From: Panorpa germanica
Taxonomy: Eukaryota; Arthropoda; Insecta; Mecoptera; Panorpidae
NCBI GenBank assembly: GCA_963678705.1
Contig: OY783204.1
Span: 11,108,759 to 11,172,758 of the forward strand
Length of the DNA: 64,000 nt
Direction: 5' to 3'
This document shows, piece after piece, positions 38,196 to 51,728 of the stretch (within the stretch, counting starts at the first letter, position 1; every line of letters begins with the position of its first letter). The notes beneath the pieces are model-generated. The model searched no databases. It saw nothing but the letters and a program-made list of their open reading frames with translations, and was not told the origin of the DNA. The translations under genes and the position numbers were made by a program.

Positions 38196-41100
38196 TTGGA
38201 AAACTACATTCATTGTCAAACAATAATTTTACAAACTTATTACCGTTTCATGAAAAGGCAACTATCTAATGGTTGTCTTTAGCAATCCGTAATGGGCCCT
38301 AAACTTTGAAACATGGTATTCGACAAGGACTGTGTTTCTCACTCGAAAGGTAGTGTAAACGTTTGTTTTGCCGATGATAAAGTGATCTTTGTCGGTGCAA
38401 ATAGTAGAGAACAACTTGAAAGCCGCACTTGAGCTGCTAAAGATAGAATGTGTAGTTTCTTGAAGCTACACAGAATAGCAATAACTTCAAATAAAACAAA
38501 GATGGTGATGCTTGCCTCTGGCAAGACAGATAGGACTTAACAGAAAAATGAAGAACTACGTGTTGGTTTACAAAGACGTTAATTTTGCTTTGCAGCACAA
38601 GTGGTCTCTATCTACTGTGTGTGTACTGATCGGCTCCTGCTACTTTAGGTGAAAAAAGTGATTAAAAGTGAAAAATTAATTACGGAAAAAAATTAAACAT
38701 ATGATATGAATACTTTTTCTTAAGAAATGTATTTAAGTTTGTTTTAATTTTGTGTTAATTTACCCTAATAGCAGTGTTTTTACAAAAGTTTTACAGTTCG
38801 AAATTAGTTGTAAAAAATATAAATATATATATATGACGCGTACACGCGGTCTTATGAACATAACCTCAAAACTGTAACTTTGTCGTGTTTGAGATAAGAC
38901 ATTAATAAGTGCGATAGACAAAAAAAAGTGATAATAATTAGGTTAGTGTTAGTGCTAAAACTTCAACAGGGTAAGAAATTCAAGAAATCTGTAGAGCTTT
39001 ATGAGAAAGACCTCATATAAACACTACAAATATACGGAAGACAAAAGGTTGCTGCCCACTATCAAGTAAGTCGATTAACATTAACTATAAATAATATTAA
39101 AACTTAACAATTATTTTATATAAAAGCGAGTTTCCTTATAATAAAGAGAGTATATTAATTGTTATAAGTAAACAAAATATGCAGTTTTTTTTGGAAATTG
39201 TGACTGATCGTTCATGAACAATCACACTATACCAAGATACCGCAAAAAAAAACATAATTTGTCGCATACCATAAGACTATATAGAATTTATAGAAATTCA
39301 GGGTGCCTTTGATAATGTCTGGTGGCCAAGTGCCCTTCAAAGAATTTGGCCGGCAAAAACCTCTAGGAACGTCTACTGCGCAGTGAAGAACTATATTCAT
39401 TGTCAAACAATAATTTTACAAACCGTTTAATTTTCCATGAAAAGGCAATTATCTAATAGTTGTCTTTAGCGATACGTATAAAGCCCTGAGCTCTGGAACA
39501 TGGTATTCGACGAGGACTGTGTTTCTCACTCGAAAGGTTGTGTAAACGTTAGTTTTGCCGATGATAATGTGATCCTTGTCGGTGCAAATAGTAGAGAACA
39601 ACTAAAAAGCCGTTCGTAAGCTGCTATAGATAAAATGTGTAGTTTTTTGAAGCTACACAAAATGGCTATATCTTTAAGTAAAACAAAGATGATGATTCTT
39701 GCCTCTGGCAAGACAGATTAGATTTAACAGAAAAAGAAGGAACTACGTATTTGTTTAAAAAGACGTTAATTTTTCTTTGCAACACAAGTGGTCCCTATCT
39801 ACTGTGTGTGTACTGATCGGCTCCTGCTACTTTAGGTGAAAAAAGTGATTAGGAGTGAGAAATTAATTAAGGAAAAAAATAAATATATGATATGAATACT
39901 TTTTCTTAAGAAATGTATTTAAGTTTGTTTTAATTTTGTGATAATTTACCCTGAAATCAGTGTTTTTACATAAAATTGACAGTTCGAAACTAGTGTTAAA
40001 AAATATAACTATATATACATATTTATGACACGTACACGCAATCTTATGAACATAACCTGAAAACTGTAACATTGTTGTTTTTGAGATAAGACATTAATAA
40101 GTGCGATAGACAAAGATAGTGATAATAACTAGATTAGTGTTAGTGCTAAAACATCAACTGGTTAAGAAATTCAAGAAATCTGTAGAGCTATATAAGGAAG
40201 ACCTCATATAAATACTACAAATGAACGGAAGACCAAAGGTTGGTGCCCACTATTAAGTAAGTCGATTAACATTAACTATAAATAATAATAAAACATTACA
40301 ATTAGTTTATATAAAAGCGAGTTTCCTAATAATAAAGAGAGTGTAATAATTGTTATAAGTGGATTAATTATTATAATATACAATATATGCAGTTTTCTTG
40401 GAAATTGTGACTGATCGTTTATGAACAATCACACTATACCAAGATAACGCAAAAAAAAAACATAACTTGTCGCATACCATATGACTATATACAATTTATA
40501 GAAATTCAGGGTGCCCTTAATAATGTCTAGTTACCAAGTGTTCTTTGAAGAATATGGCCGGAAAAAACTTCTAGGAACGTCTACTGCGCTATGGAGCACT
40601 ATATTAATTGTCAAACATTTATTTTACAAACCAATTACCGTTCCATGAAAAGGCAGCTATTTAATTGTTGTCCTCAGCGATCCGTAATAGGACCTGAGCT
40701 TTGGAATATGGTATTCGACAAGGACTGTGTTTCTTACTCGAAAGGTTGTGTAAACGTATGTCTTGCCAATGATAAAGTGATTCTTGTCGGTGCAAATAGT
40801 ATAGATCAACTAGAAAGCCGTTCTTGAGCTGCTATAGATAAAATGTGATGTTTCTTGAAGCTACACAAAGTGGATTTATCTTTAAGTAAAACAAAGATGG
40901 TGATGTTTGCCTCTGTAAAGACAGATGGGACTTAACAGGAAAAGAAAGAACTACGTATTGTTTTACAAAGACGTTAATTTTGCTTTGCAACACAAGTGGT
41001 CTCTATCTACTGTGTGTGTACTGATCGGCTCCTGCTACTATATGTAAAAAAATGATTAAAATTGAGAAATTAATTACGGAAAAAAATTAAATATATGATA

Positions 41101-42959
41101 TGAATACTTTTTCTTAAGAAATGTATTTAAGTTTGTTTTAATTTTGTGTTAATTTAACCTAAAATCAGTGTTTTTACAAAAGTTTGACAGTTCGAAATTA
41201 TTGTTAAAAAATATAAATATATGTATATGACGCGTACACGCGGTCTTATGAACATAACCTTAAAACTGTAACTTTTCCGTGTTTGAGATTAGACATTAAT
41301 AAATGCGATAGACAAAAAAAAGGGATAATAATTAGGTTAGTGTTAGTGCTAAAACATCAACAGGTTAAGAAATTCAAGAAATCTGTACAGCTTTATAAGG
41401 AAGACCTCATATAAACACTACAAATATACGGAAGACAAAAGGTTGCTGCCCACTATCAAGTAAGTCGAATAATATTAACTATAAATAATATTAAAACTTA
41501 ACAATTATTTTTTATAAAAGCGAGTTTCCTTATAATAAAGAGAAAATATTAATTGTTATAAGTAAACAAAATATGCAGTTTTTTTGGAAATTGTGACTGA
41601 TCGTTCATGAACAATCACACTATACCAAGATACGGCAAAAAAAAACATAATTTGTCGCATACCATAAGACTATATAGAATTTATAAAAAATTCATTGTGC
41701 CTTTAATAATGTCTGGTGGCCAAGTGCTCTTCACAGAATTAGGCAGGCAAAAACCTCTAGGAACGTCTACTGCGCAATGGAGAACTATATGCATTGTCAA
41801 ACATTAATTTTACAAACCGTTTACCGTTCCATGAAAAGGCAACTATCTAATAGTTGTCTTTAGCGAACCGTATAAAGCCCTGAGCTTTAAAAAAATTGTA
41901 TTCGACGAGGACTGTGTTTCTCACTCGGAAGGTTGTGTAAACGTATGTTTTGCCGTAGATAAAGTTATCCTGGTCGGTGCAAATAGTAAAGAACAAATAA
42001 AATGCCGTTCTTAAAATGCTATAGATAAATTGCGTAGTTTATTGAAGCTACACAAAATGGCTATATCTTTAAGTAAAATAAAGATAATGATGCTTGCCTC
42101 TGGCAAGACAGATGGGACTTAACAGAAAAAGGAAGAACTACGTATAGGTTTACAAAAACGTTAATTTTGCTTTGCAACACAATTGGTCACTTTCTACTGT
42201 GTGTGTACTGATCGGCTTCTGCTACTTTAGGTGAAAAAAGGTATTAAAAGTGAGAAATTAATTACGGAAAAATTTAAATATATTATATGAATACTTTTTC
42301 TAAAGAAAAGTATTTAAGTGTGTTTTAATTTTGTGTTAATTTAATCTAAAATAAATGTTTTTTACAAAAGTTAGACAGTTCGAAACTAGTGTTGAAAAAT
42401 ATAACTATATATTTATGACGCGTACACGCGGTCTCATGAACATAACCTCAAAGCTGTAACTTTGTCGTTTTTGAGATAAGACATTAATAAGTGCGATAGA
42501 CAAAAAAAGTGATAATTATTAGGTTAAAATTATTGCTAAAACATCAACAGGTTAAGACATTCAAGAAATCTGTAGAGCTATATAAGCAAGACCTCATATA
42601 AACACTACAAATACGAAAGACAAGAGGTTGATGCTTACTATCAAGTAAGTCGATTATCATAAACTATAAATAATATAAATACTTAACAATTAGTTTATAT
42701 AAAAGCAAGTTTCCTTATAATAAAGAGAGTGTATTAATTGTTATAAGTAAACAATATATGCGGTTTTTTAGGGAATTGTGACTGATCGTTTATGACAATC
42801 ACACTAAACCAAGATAACGCAAAAAAAAACATAATTTGTCGCATATCATAAGACTATATAGAATTTATAGAAATTCAGGGTGCCTTTGATAATGTCAGGT
42901 GGCCAAAAGCCCTGCAAAGAATTAGGCCGGCAAAAGCCTTTAGGAACGTCTACTGCGCT
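38196..42959 (+). repeat. Higher-order repeat family II, copy c (P-Q/R-S-T)
   Basis: Units P 38196 (1187), Q/R hybrid 39383 (1208), S 40591 (1186) and T 41777 (1183), total 4764 bp. The unit at 39383 starts like Q (AGTGAAGAAC, ...CCGTTTAATTTTCC) but its second half matches R: relic end CCGTTCGTAAGC, and a spacer with TATATACATATTTATGACACG. It is therefore a crossover product within a monomer. Confidence 0.8.
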
Positions 42960-45900
42960 ATGAAGAACTATATTCAATGTCAAACATTAATTTTACAAAC
43001 CGATTACCGTTCCATGAAAAGGCAACTATCTAATGGTTGTCCTCAGCGATCCGTAATAGGCATTGAGCTTTGGAACATGTTATTCGACGAGGACTGTGTT
43101 TCTCACTCGAAAGGTTGTGTAAACGTTAGTTTTGCTAATGATAATGTGATCCTTGTCGGTGCAAATAGTAGAGAACAACTAGAAAGCCGTTCTTAAACTG
43201 CTATAGATAAAATGTGTAGTTTTTTGAAGCTACACAAAATGGCAATATCTTTAAGTAAAACAAAGATGATGATTTTTGCCTCTGGCAAGACAGATTAGAC
43301 TTAAAAGAAAAAGGCAGAACTACGTATTGGTTTACAAAGACGTTAATTTTGCTTTGCAGCAAAAGTGGTCTCTATCTACTGTGTGTGTACTGATCGGCTC
43401 CTGCTACTTTAGATAAAATAAGTGATTAAAAGTGAGAAATTAATTACGGAAAAAAATTAAATATATGATATGAATACTTTTTCTTAAGAAATGTATTTAA
43501 GTTTGTTTTAATTTTGTGTTAATTTACCCTAAAAGCAGTGTTTTTACAAAAATTTGACAGTTCGAAATTAGTGTTAAAAAATATAAATATATATATATGA
43601 CGCGTACACGCGGTCTTATAAACATAACCTCAAAACTGTAACTTTGTCGTGTTTGAGATAAGACATTAATAAGTGCGATAGACAAAAAAAAGTGATAATA
43701 ATTAGGTTAGTGTTAGTGCTAAAACTTCAACAGGGTAAGAAATTCAAGAAATCTGTAGAGCTTTATGAGAAAGACCTCATATAAACACTACAAATATACG
43801 GAAGACAAAAGGTTGCTGCCCACTATCAAGTAAGTCGATTAACATTAACTATAAATAATATTAAAACTTAACAATTATTTTTTATAAAAGCGAGTTTCCT
43901 TATAATAAAGAGAGAATATTAATTGTTATAAGTAAACAAAATATGCAGTTTTTTTTGGAAATTGTGACTGATCGTTCATGAACAATCACACTATACCAAG
44001 ATACCGCAAAAAAAAACATAATTTGTCACATACCATAAGACTATATAGAATTTATAGAAATTCAGGGTGCCTTTGATAATGTCTGGTGGCCAAGTGCCCT
44101 TCAAAGAATTTGGCCGGCAAAAACCTCTAGGAACGTCTACTGCGCAGTGAAGAACTATATTCATTGTCAAACAATAATTTTACAAACCGTTTAATTTTCC
44201 ATGAAAAGGCATTTATCTAATAGTTGTCTTAAGCGATCCGTATAAAGCCCTGAGCTCTGGAACATGGTATTCGAAGAGGACTGTGTTTCTCACTCGAAAG
44301 GTTGTGTAAACGTTAGTTTTGCCGATGATAATGTGATCCTTATCGGTGCAAATAGTAGAGAACAATTAAAAGCCGTTCTTAAGCTGCTATAAATAAAATG
44401 TGTAGTTTTTTGAAGCTACACAAAGTAACTATATCTTTAAGTAAAACAAAGATGATGATTCCTGCCTCTGGCAAGACAGATGGGACTTAACAGAAAAAGG
44501 AAGAACTACGTATTGGTTTACAAAGACGTTAATTTTGCTTGGAAACACAAGTGGTCCCTATCTACTGTGTGTGTACTGATCGGCTTCTGCTACTTTAGGT
44601 GAAAAAATGGATTAAAAGTGAGAAATTAATTACGAAAAAAAAATTAAATATATGATATGAATACTTTTTCTTAAGAAATGTATTTGAGTTTGTTTTAATT
44701 TTGTGTTAATTTACCCTAAAATCAGTGTTTTTACAAAAGTTTGACAGTTCGAAATTAGTGTTAAAAATTATAAATATATATATCTGACGCGTACACGCGG
44801 TTTTATAAACATAACCTTAAAACTGTAACTTTGTCGTTTTTGAGATAAGACATTAATAAGTGCGATAGACAAAAAAGTGATAATAATTAGGTAAGTGTTA
44901 GTGCTTAAACATCAACTAGTCAAGAAATTTAAGAAATCTGTAGAGCTATATAAGGAAGACCTTATATAAACACTACAAATAAACAGAAGACAAAAGGTTG
45001 CTGCCCACTATTAAGTAAGTCGATTAACATAAACCATAAATAATAATAAAACATTACAATTAGTTTATATAAAAGCAAGTTTCCTAATATTAAAGAGAGT
45101 GTATTAATTGTTATAAGTGGATTAATTGTTATAATATACAATATATGCAGTTTTATTGGAAATTGTGACTGATCGTTTATGAACAATCACACTATACCAA
45201 GATAACGCAAAAAAAAACATAACTTGTCGCATACCATATGACTATATACAATTTATAGAAATTTAGGGTGCCCTTAATAAAGTCTAGTGGCTAAGTGTTT
45301 TTCGAAGAATTTGGCCGGCAAAAACCTCTAGGAACGTCTACTGCGCTATGGAGCACTATATTAATTGTCAAACATTAATTTTACAAACTAATTACCGTTC
45401 CATGAGAAGGCAACTTTTTAATGGTTGTCCTCAGCGATCCGTAATAGGCCTTGAGCTGTGGAACATGGTATTCGACGAGGACTGTGTTTCTCACTCGAAA
45501 GGTTGTGTAAACGTTAGTTTTGCCGATGACAATGTGATCCTTGTCGGTGCAAATAGTAGAGAACAACTAAAAAGCCGTTCGTAAGCTGCTATAGATAAAA
45601 TGTGTAGTTTTTTGAAGCTACACAAAATGGCTATATCTTTAAGTAAAACAAAGATGATGATTCTTGCCTCTGGCAAGACAGATTAGATTTAACAGAAAAA
45701 GAAGGAACTACGTATTGGTTTAAAAAGACGTTAATTTTTCTTTGCAACACAAGTGGTCCCTATCTACTGTGTGTGTACTGATCGGCTCCTGCTACTTTAG
45801 GTGAAAAAAGTGATTAAGAGTAAGAAATTAATTAAGGAAAAAAATAAATATATGATATGAATACTTTTTCTTAAGAAATGTATTTAAGTTTGTTTTAATT

Positions 45901-48432
45901 TTGTGTTAATTTACCCTGAAATCAGTGTTTTTACATAAAATTGACAGTTCGAAACTAGTGTTAAAAAATATAACTATATATACATATTTATGACACGTAC
46001 ACGCAATCTTATGAACATAACCTGAAAACTGTAACATTGTTGTTTTTGAGATAAGACATTAATAAGTGCGATAGACAAAGATAGTGATGATAACTAGTTT
46101 AGTGTTAGTGCTAAAACATCAACTGGTTAAGAAATTTAAGAAATCTGTGAAGCTATATAAGGAAGACCTCATATAAACACTACAAATAAACGGAAGACCA
46201 AAGGTTGGTGTCCACTATTAAGTAAGTCGATTAACATTAACTATAAATAATATTAAAACATTACAATTAGTTTATATAATAGCGAGTTTCCTAATAATAA
46301 AGAGAGTGTAATAATTGTTATAAGTGGATTAATTATTATAATATACAATATATGCAGTTTTCTTGGAAATTGTGACTGATCGTTTATGAACAATCACACT
46401 TTACCAAGATAACGCAAAAAAAAAACATAACTTGTCGCATACCATATGACTATATACAATTTATAGAAATTCAGGGTGCCCTTAATAATGTCTAGTTACC
46501 AAGTGTTCTTCGAAGAATATGGCCGGCAAAAACCTCTAGGAACGTCTACTGCGCTATGGAGCACTATTTTAATTCTCAAACATTTATTTTACAAACCAAT
46601 TACCGTTCCATGAAAAGGCAACTATCTAATTGATGTCCTCAGTGATCCGTAATAGGACCTGAGCTTTGCAATATGGTATTCGACGAGGACTGTGTTTCTT
46701 ACTCAAAAGGTTGTGTAAACGTATGTCTTGCCAATGATAAAGTGATTCTTGTCGGTGCAAATAGTAGAGATCAACTAGAAAGCCGTTCTTGAGCTGTTAT
46801 AGATAAAATGTGATGTTTCTTGAAGCTACACAAAATGGATTTATCTTTAAGTAAAATAAAGATGGTGATGCTTGCCTCTGTAAAGACAGATGGGACTTAA
46901 CAGAAAAAGAAAGAACTACGTATTGTTTTACAAAGACGTTAATTTTGCTTTGCAACACAAGTGGTCCCTATCTACTGTGTGTGTACTGATCGGCTCCTGC
47001 TACTATATGTAAAAAGAGTGATTAAAATTGAGAAATTAATTACGGAAAAAAATTAAATATATGATATGAATACTTCTTCTTAAGAAATGTATTTAAGTTT
47101 GTTTTAATTTTGTGTTAATTTAACCTAAAATCAGTGTTTTTACAAAAGTTTGACAGTTCGAAATTAGTGTTAAAAAATATAAATATATGTATATGACGCG
47201 TACACGCGGTCTTATGAACATAACCTTAAAACTGTAACTTTGCCGTGTTTGAGATTAGACATTAATAAATGCGATAGACAAAAAAAAGTGATAATAATTA
47301 GGTTAGTGTTAGTGCTAAAACATCAACAGGTTAAGAAATTCAAGAAATCTGTACAGCTTCATAAGGAAGATCTCATATAAACACTACAAATATACGGAAG
47401 ACAAAAGGTTGCTGCCCACTATCAAGTAAGTCGAATAACATTAACTATAAATAATATTAAAACTTAACAATTATTTTATATAAAAGCGAGTTTCCTTATA
47501 ATAAAGAGCGTGTATTAATTGTTATAAGTAAACAAAAGATGCAGTTTTTTTGGAAATTGTGACTGATCGTTCATGAACAATCACACTATACCAAGATACC
47601 GCAAAAAAAAACATAATTTGTCGCATATCATAAGACTATATAGAATTTATAGAAATTCAGGGTGCCTTTGATAATGTCTGGTGGCCAAGTGCCCTTCAAA
47701 GAAATAGGCCGGCAAAAACCTTAAGGAACGTCTACTGCGCAATGGAGAACTATATTCATTGTCAAACATTAATTTTACAAACCGTTTAATTTTCCATGAA
47801 AAGGCAACTATCTAATAGTTGTCTTTAGCGATCCGTATAAAGCCCTAAACTTTGGAACATGGTATTCGACGAGGACTGTGTTTCTCACTCTAAAGGTTGT
47901 GTAAACGTTAGTTTTGCCGATGATAATGTGATCCTTGTCGGTGCAAATAGTAGAGAACAACTAAAAAGCTGTTCTTAAGCTGCTATAGATAAAATGTGTA
48001 GTTTCTTGAAGCTACACAAAATGGCTATATCTTCAAGTATATCAAAGATAATGATTCTTGCCTCTGGCAAGACAGATTAGACTTAACAGAAAAAGGCGGA
48101 ACTACGTATTGGATTACAAAGACGTTAATTTTGCTTTGCAACACAAGTGGTCCCTATCTACTGTGTGTGTACTGATCGGCTCCTGCTACTTTTGGTGAAA
48201 AAAGTGATTAAGAGTGAGAAATTAATTACGGAAAAAAATTAAATATATTATATAAATACTTTTTCTAAAGAAAAGTATTTAAGTTTGTTTTAATTTTGTG
48301 TTAATTTACCCTAAAATCAGTGTTTTTACAAAAGTTTGATAGTTCGAAATTAGTGTCGAAAAATATAAATTTATATATATGACGCGTCTTATGAACATAA
48401 CTTAAAAACTGTAACTTTGTCGTTTTTCAGAT
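42960..48432 (+). repeat. Higher-order repeat family II, copy d (X-Q-R-S-T) cut by copia
   Basis: Units X 42960 (1187), Q 44147 (1201), R 45348 (1208), S 46556 (1186) and a T-like unit at 47742 that is interrupted at 48432 by copia. P is absent compared with copy a: X is followed directly by Q. The remaining part of the interrupted unit lies at 52954-53445. Confidence 0.8.
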
Positions 48433-48622
48433 TGTTATTTTGAATTATGCACTATTCCAATTCGGACTACAGTTTATGGTAGTATAAAAATAATCTGTAA
48501 CACTAGCGCCATCTGTTATTGTATATGTCAACCTTTCTAATACTTTGTAATAATACTTGTAGTAGTAATACGTTGTAATAATAAAACAGTCTCTGCTTAA
48601 CCGCGAAACTAGGGTTTCATTA
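48433..48622 (+). repeat. 5' LTR of the copia element (190 bp)
   Basis: Begins TGTTATTTTGAATTATG and ends CTAGGGTTTCATTA, directly before the primer site. It contains TAGCGCCATCTGTTATTG and an AATAAAACAG box near the end that may be the polyadenylation signal. Confidence 0.93.
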
Positions 48623-48637
48623 GGTTATGGGCCCAGA
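48623..48637 (+). other. Primer binding site, internal initiator tRNA-Met type
   Basis: GGTTATGGGCCCAGA lies immediately after the 5' LTR. GGTTATGGGCCCAG is complementary to the anticodon-arm region of eukaryotic initiator tRNA-Met, the mode used by Drosophila copia, where a half tRNA primes, not the tRNA 3' end. Confidence 0.85.
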
Positions 48638-48705
48638 CCCGCATAAAAAATAAAAAATAATAAAAAATAAAAAATAGGTAGTGATCTTTATACAGCACAG
48701 TGATA
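48638..48705 (+). other. Copia leader region
   Basis: Short untranslated leader with an A-rich TAAAAAATAA repeat (about 48644-48675) before the presumed gag start at 48706. Nothing else is recognised. Confidence 0.6.
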
Positions 48706-50279
48706 ATGGCAGGAAATTATTCGATGAATTTTCCAAAGCTAAAGTAAAGGGACAATTACGATGATTGGGCGTTCGCAGTGGAAAATTTTCTCATTCTGGA
48801 AGGTATTGACATTAGCAACAGCGAAGGATTAAACGTGCAAGATAACAAGAAGGCTTAAGCTAAGATGGTGATGACCATTGATCTACATTATATGTACACA
48901 TCAAGAGTGAAACTACGGTGCATAGCTTATGGAAAAAGTTGAAGTCGTTATTCGACGATTCTGGCTTCACCCGCCGCATCAGCCTACTCAAAAGCTTGAT
49001 CTCCATTCGTCTTGACAGTTGCGACTCAATGACCGCGTACGTGACACAGTTAGTGGACACGGCACTAAAACTAAAGGGCACAGGTTTTGAAATCAACGAT
49101 GAGTGGATAGGATCTCTCCTGTTGGCCGGATTGCCAGAAAAGTACGCGCCTATGATTAAGGCCATTGAGCACTCGGGGATGAACATTAGTGCAGACGCTA
49201 TAAAGACGAAACTATTGGATATGAGTGCAGATTCTGAAATTACAAAGTCCGAGGGTGCTTTTATTGCCAAAAGTGCATATCATCAAAACGCATGCCATAA
49301 AAGCAAAAAAAAAGCAAATGGCGGCGGTCAAGGTTACGTCAGTGAAACTAACAAGCCGAGAAAAAATGTTAAGTGTTATAAGTGCAAAAGAACTGGTCAC
49401 TATAAAAATCAGTGCCGATCTTATAATACGAATGCGAGTACACATAACGAAAAACAAATGAACGCATTCAGTGCAATGTTTTTGACTGGTGAATTTAGTG
49501 ACAAAGACTGGTATGTGGACTCGGGCGCAAGCAATCATTTGATATCAGAATCAAACAAAAGTTTGTTGACAAATATTTTGTACAATACAGAAACTCGAGA
49601 CATTGTAGTGGCAAATAAAGAAAGAGTGCCGGTTTTATGTTCTGGAGATCTGCAGATAACAACATGTGTTGGAGATTCAGAGTTTAACATAAATGTAAAC
49701 AATGTTTTGTGCATACATAACCTCACTACAAACGTGCTATCCGTGAGCAAGATCATAGCCAGTGGCAACAGAGTCATTTTTAACAAAAATGTATGTCACA
49801 TTTACAATCAGCAAAACGATTGTATTGGAGAAGCAAACCAAGTGAATGGTGTGTACAAGTTAAACATTGTGAAGTCGGAAGAGCTTCTAGCAGCAATGGC
49901 AGATGGCAGTGTAGCAGCAGTGGCAGTAACTTCCAGCAAGACTTGGCATCGGCGTCTTGGCCACATTAACAAAAATGACCTGAACGTCATGAGAAATGGT
50001 GCTGTGGAGGGCTTACATTTCCAAGATAAGGCAGAATTTGACAAAAATAATTGCACAGTTTGCTGCGAGGGCAAGCAAACTAGACTCCCCTTTCCTACCA
50101 GCTTGTCGAGAAGCAAGGAGGTGTTGAATCTGGTACATGCAGACCTGTGTGGGCCTATGTAAACTAAGTCGCTCGGTATGGCCAAATACTTTCTATTATT
50201 CGTGGATGATTACAGTCGAATGGCACACGTGTATTTTCTCAAATCTAAAGATGAGACATTCACATACTTCAAGCAGTAA
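48706..50279 (+). pseudogene. copia gag - protease - integrase N-terminal part, broken
   Basis: The presumed gag ATG is at 48706 (M-A-G-N-Y-S). The frame is broken by TAA at 48745 and 48856 and a frameshift near 48885-48890. It is then open to 50162 (longest ATG-initiated stretch from 48918, numbered here). Domains: gag capsid-like region with L-L-A-G-L-P-E-K (about residues 70-80); zinc knuckle C153-x2-C156-x4-H161-x4-C166; aspartic protease motif D201-S-G-A-S; integrase zinc module H344-x4-H349-x29-C379-x2-C382; first integrase catalytic Asp in H-A-D409. In-frame TAA codons at 50160 and 50277 cut the integrase core. Confidence 0.93.
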
Positions 50280-51728
50280 AAAAACTTAGTGGAAAATCAG
50301 AAATCAACAAAAATAAAGATTTTAAGAACTGATAATGGAGGTGAATTTTGTTCAGCAGTTATGGAGAATTATATGAAGCAGTGTGGCATAATACATCAGA
50401 AAAAAAACCCATACACCCCTCAACAAAATGGGCTTTGTGAAAGGTATAATAGATCTGTAGTAGAAAAAGCCAGATGCCTGCTATCAGATGCCAAATTTAA
50501 AAAAATATTATGGGCAGAGGCAGTTCATACTGCAGTATACTTAAAAAACAGATCTCCCGCAGCAGGAATTCATCAGAAAACTCCATTTGAATTATGGATG
50601 GGATATAAGCCAGATGTGAGCCATATCCGAGTCTTCGGCAGCATAGTCATGACACACATCCCGAAGGAAAGACGTCTTAAATGGGATAAGAAGGCAAAGA
50701 AACTTTTTCTTGTTGGTTATGCTGACAACACTAAAGGCTATAGGCTATATAATCTCATAACAAAAACAGTGACAGTTGCAAGGGACGTCATAATAATGGA
50801 AAAAGAGTGTGACAGTATGACATCTCAGATTACTATACAAGACAAGAGTGACATACAGGATTCAGTGGAAAGAAAACAGTCAGAAAATGTTCAGGATTTA
50901 TCAAGTCAAGAAGCTGAAAGTGATGAGCAGATTGATGAACATGACGAAACCTATGTTCCAGTAGAAGAGTTGAGTGACTCGGAGGACAGCTACCATGAGT
51001 CAATGACAGTGACGTCAGAAGACAGAGAGGTTAGTTCTCAGGAACAAAACACTGAAATATCACAGAAACGTACTCGAAAGAAACCAGATTATTATGGATA
51101 TGCAAACTTGTGTGTTATGGAGGACTTCTCTGAAGAAGAAATAACCCTAAATGACGCCGTGAATGGACCAGAAAAGGTGCAGTGGCAGAAAGCAATCAGA
51201 GAAGAATTGCAATCATTCAGTGACCGAGATGCATGGGAGTTAGTGGACAGACCAGTGAATAAGACAGTTGTGAAGTGCAAGTGTGTATTTAAAAGAAAGC
51301 TCAATAGTGAAAGTGAAGTGCGGTACAGAGCGAGGCTAGTTGCGAAGGGATTCAGTCAGAAGAAAGGTACAGACTTTAAGGAAACCTTCTCACCAGTTCT
51401 CAGATATTCCATTTTGAGGTTATTATTTGCACTAAGTGTTGACCAAAACTTAGATATTGTTCATCTTGATGTCCCTACTGCATTTCTGAATGGTCTGTTA
51501 AATGAGACTATTTTCATGGAAATACCAGATTGTTCAAACTTTGTTAATTGTGAGAATAAAGTCTTGAAACTCAAAAGGGCGATATATGGACTAAAACAGT
51601 CTGCCAGAGCTTGGTACCAAAGAGTTGAGGAATTATTGCTAGAATTAGGGTATACCAAGTCTCAGTATGAGCCGTGTTTATTTATGAAATGTGATGGAAA
51701 TATCAAAGTTTATATTGCTGTTTGTTGA
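50280..51728 (+). pseudogene. copia integrase core and reverse transcriptase N-terminal half
   Basis: Same frame as the upstream gag part. From the ATG at 50289: the second and third integrase catalytic residues D15 (T-D-N-G-G-E-F) and E51 (N-G-L-C-E-R), spaced D-x35-E; the copia P-F-E-L-W-x-G-x-K-P signature; a Ser/Glu-rich linker (about residues 185-260); then the RVT_2 reverse transcriptase with A-R-L-V-A-K-G-F, F-S-P-V and the first catalytic Asp in H-L-D-V-P-T-A-F-L-N-G. Pro replaces the usual Lys or Arg here. Then A-I-Y-G-L-K-Q-S. The frame is lost at about 51715-51725, just before the second catalytic motif. Confidence 0.93.

Larger units (their letters stand above)
1..48432 (+). repeat. 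Main satellite array, ~1.19-kb monomers with R1 RT relic
   Basis: Head-to-tail repeat, all copies in the same orientation. Phased on the conserved ATG (or its mutated equivalent) in the RT relic, units start at 1067, 2253, 3440, 4641, 5849, 7036, 7752, 8938, 10121, 11318, 12504, 13684, 14871, 15587, 16772, 17953, 19140, 20327, 21042, 22226, 23408, 24594, 25309, 26493, 27676, 28862, 30044, 31230, 32412, 33438, 34625, 35827, 37013, 38196, 39383, 40591, 41777, 42960, 44147, 45348, 46556 and 47742. The phase is arbitrary. Most units are 1180-1208 bp; four are 715-716 bp and one is 1026 bp. About half of each unit is coding-derived and half is AT-rich spacer. The window starts inside a unit, so the left end of the array is not seen. 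Confidence 0.97.

Noticed and set aside
49212-49538. Several minus-strand ORFs inside the copia element
   Set aside because: They are shadows of the + strand gag-pol frame, which carries all recognisable motifs.
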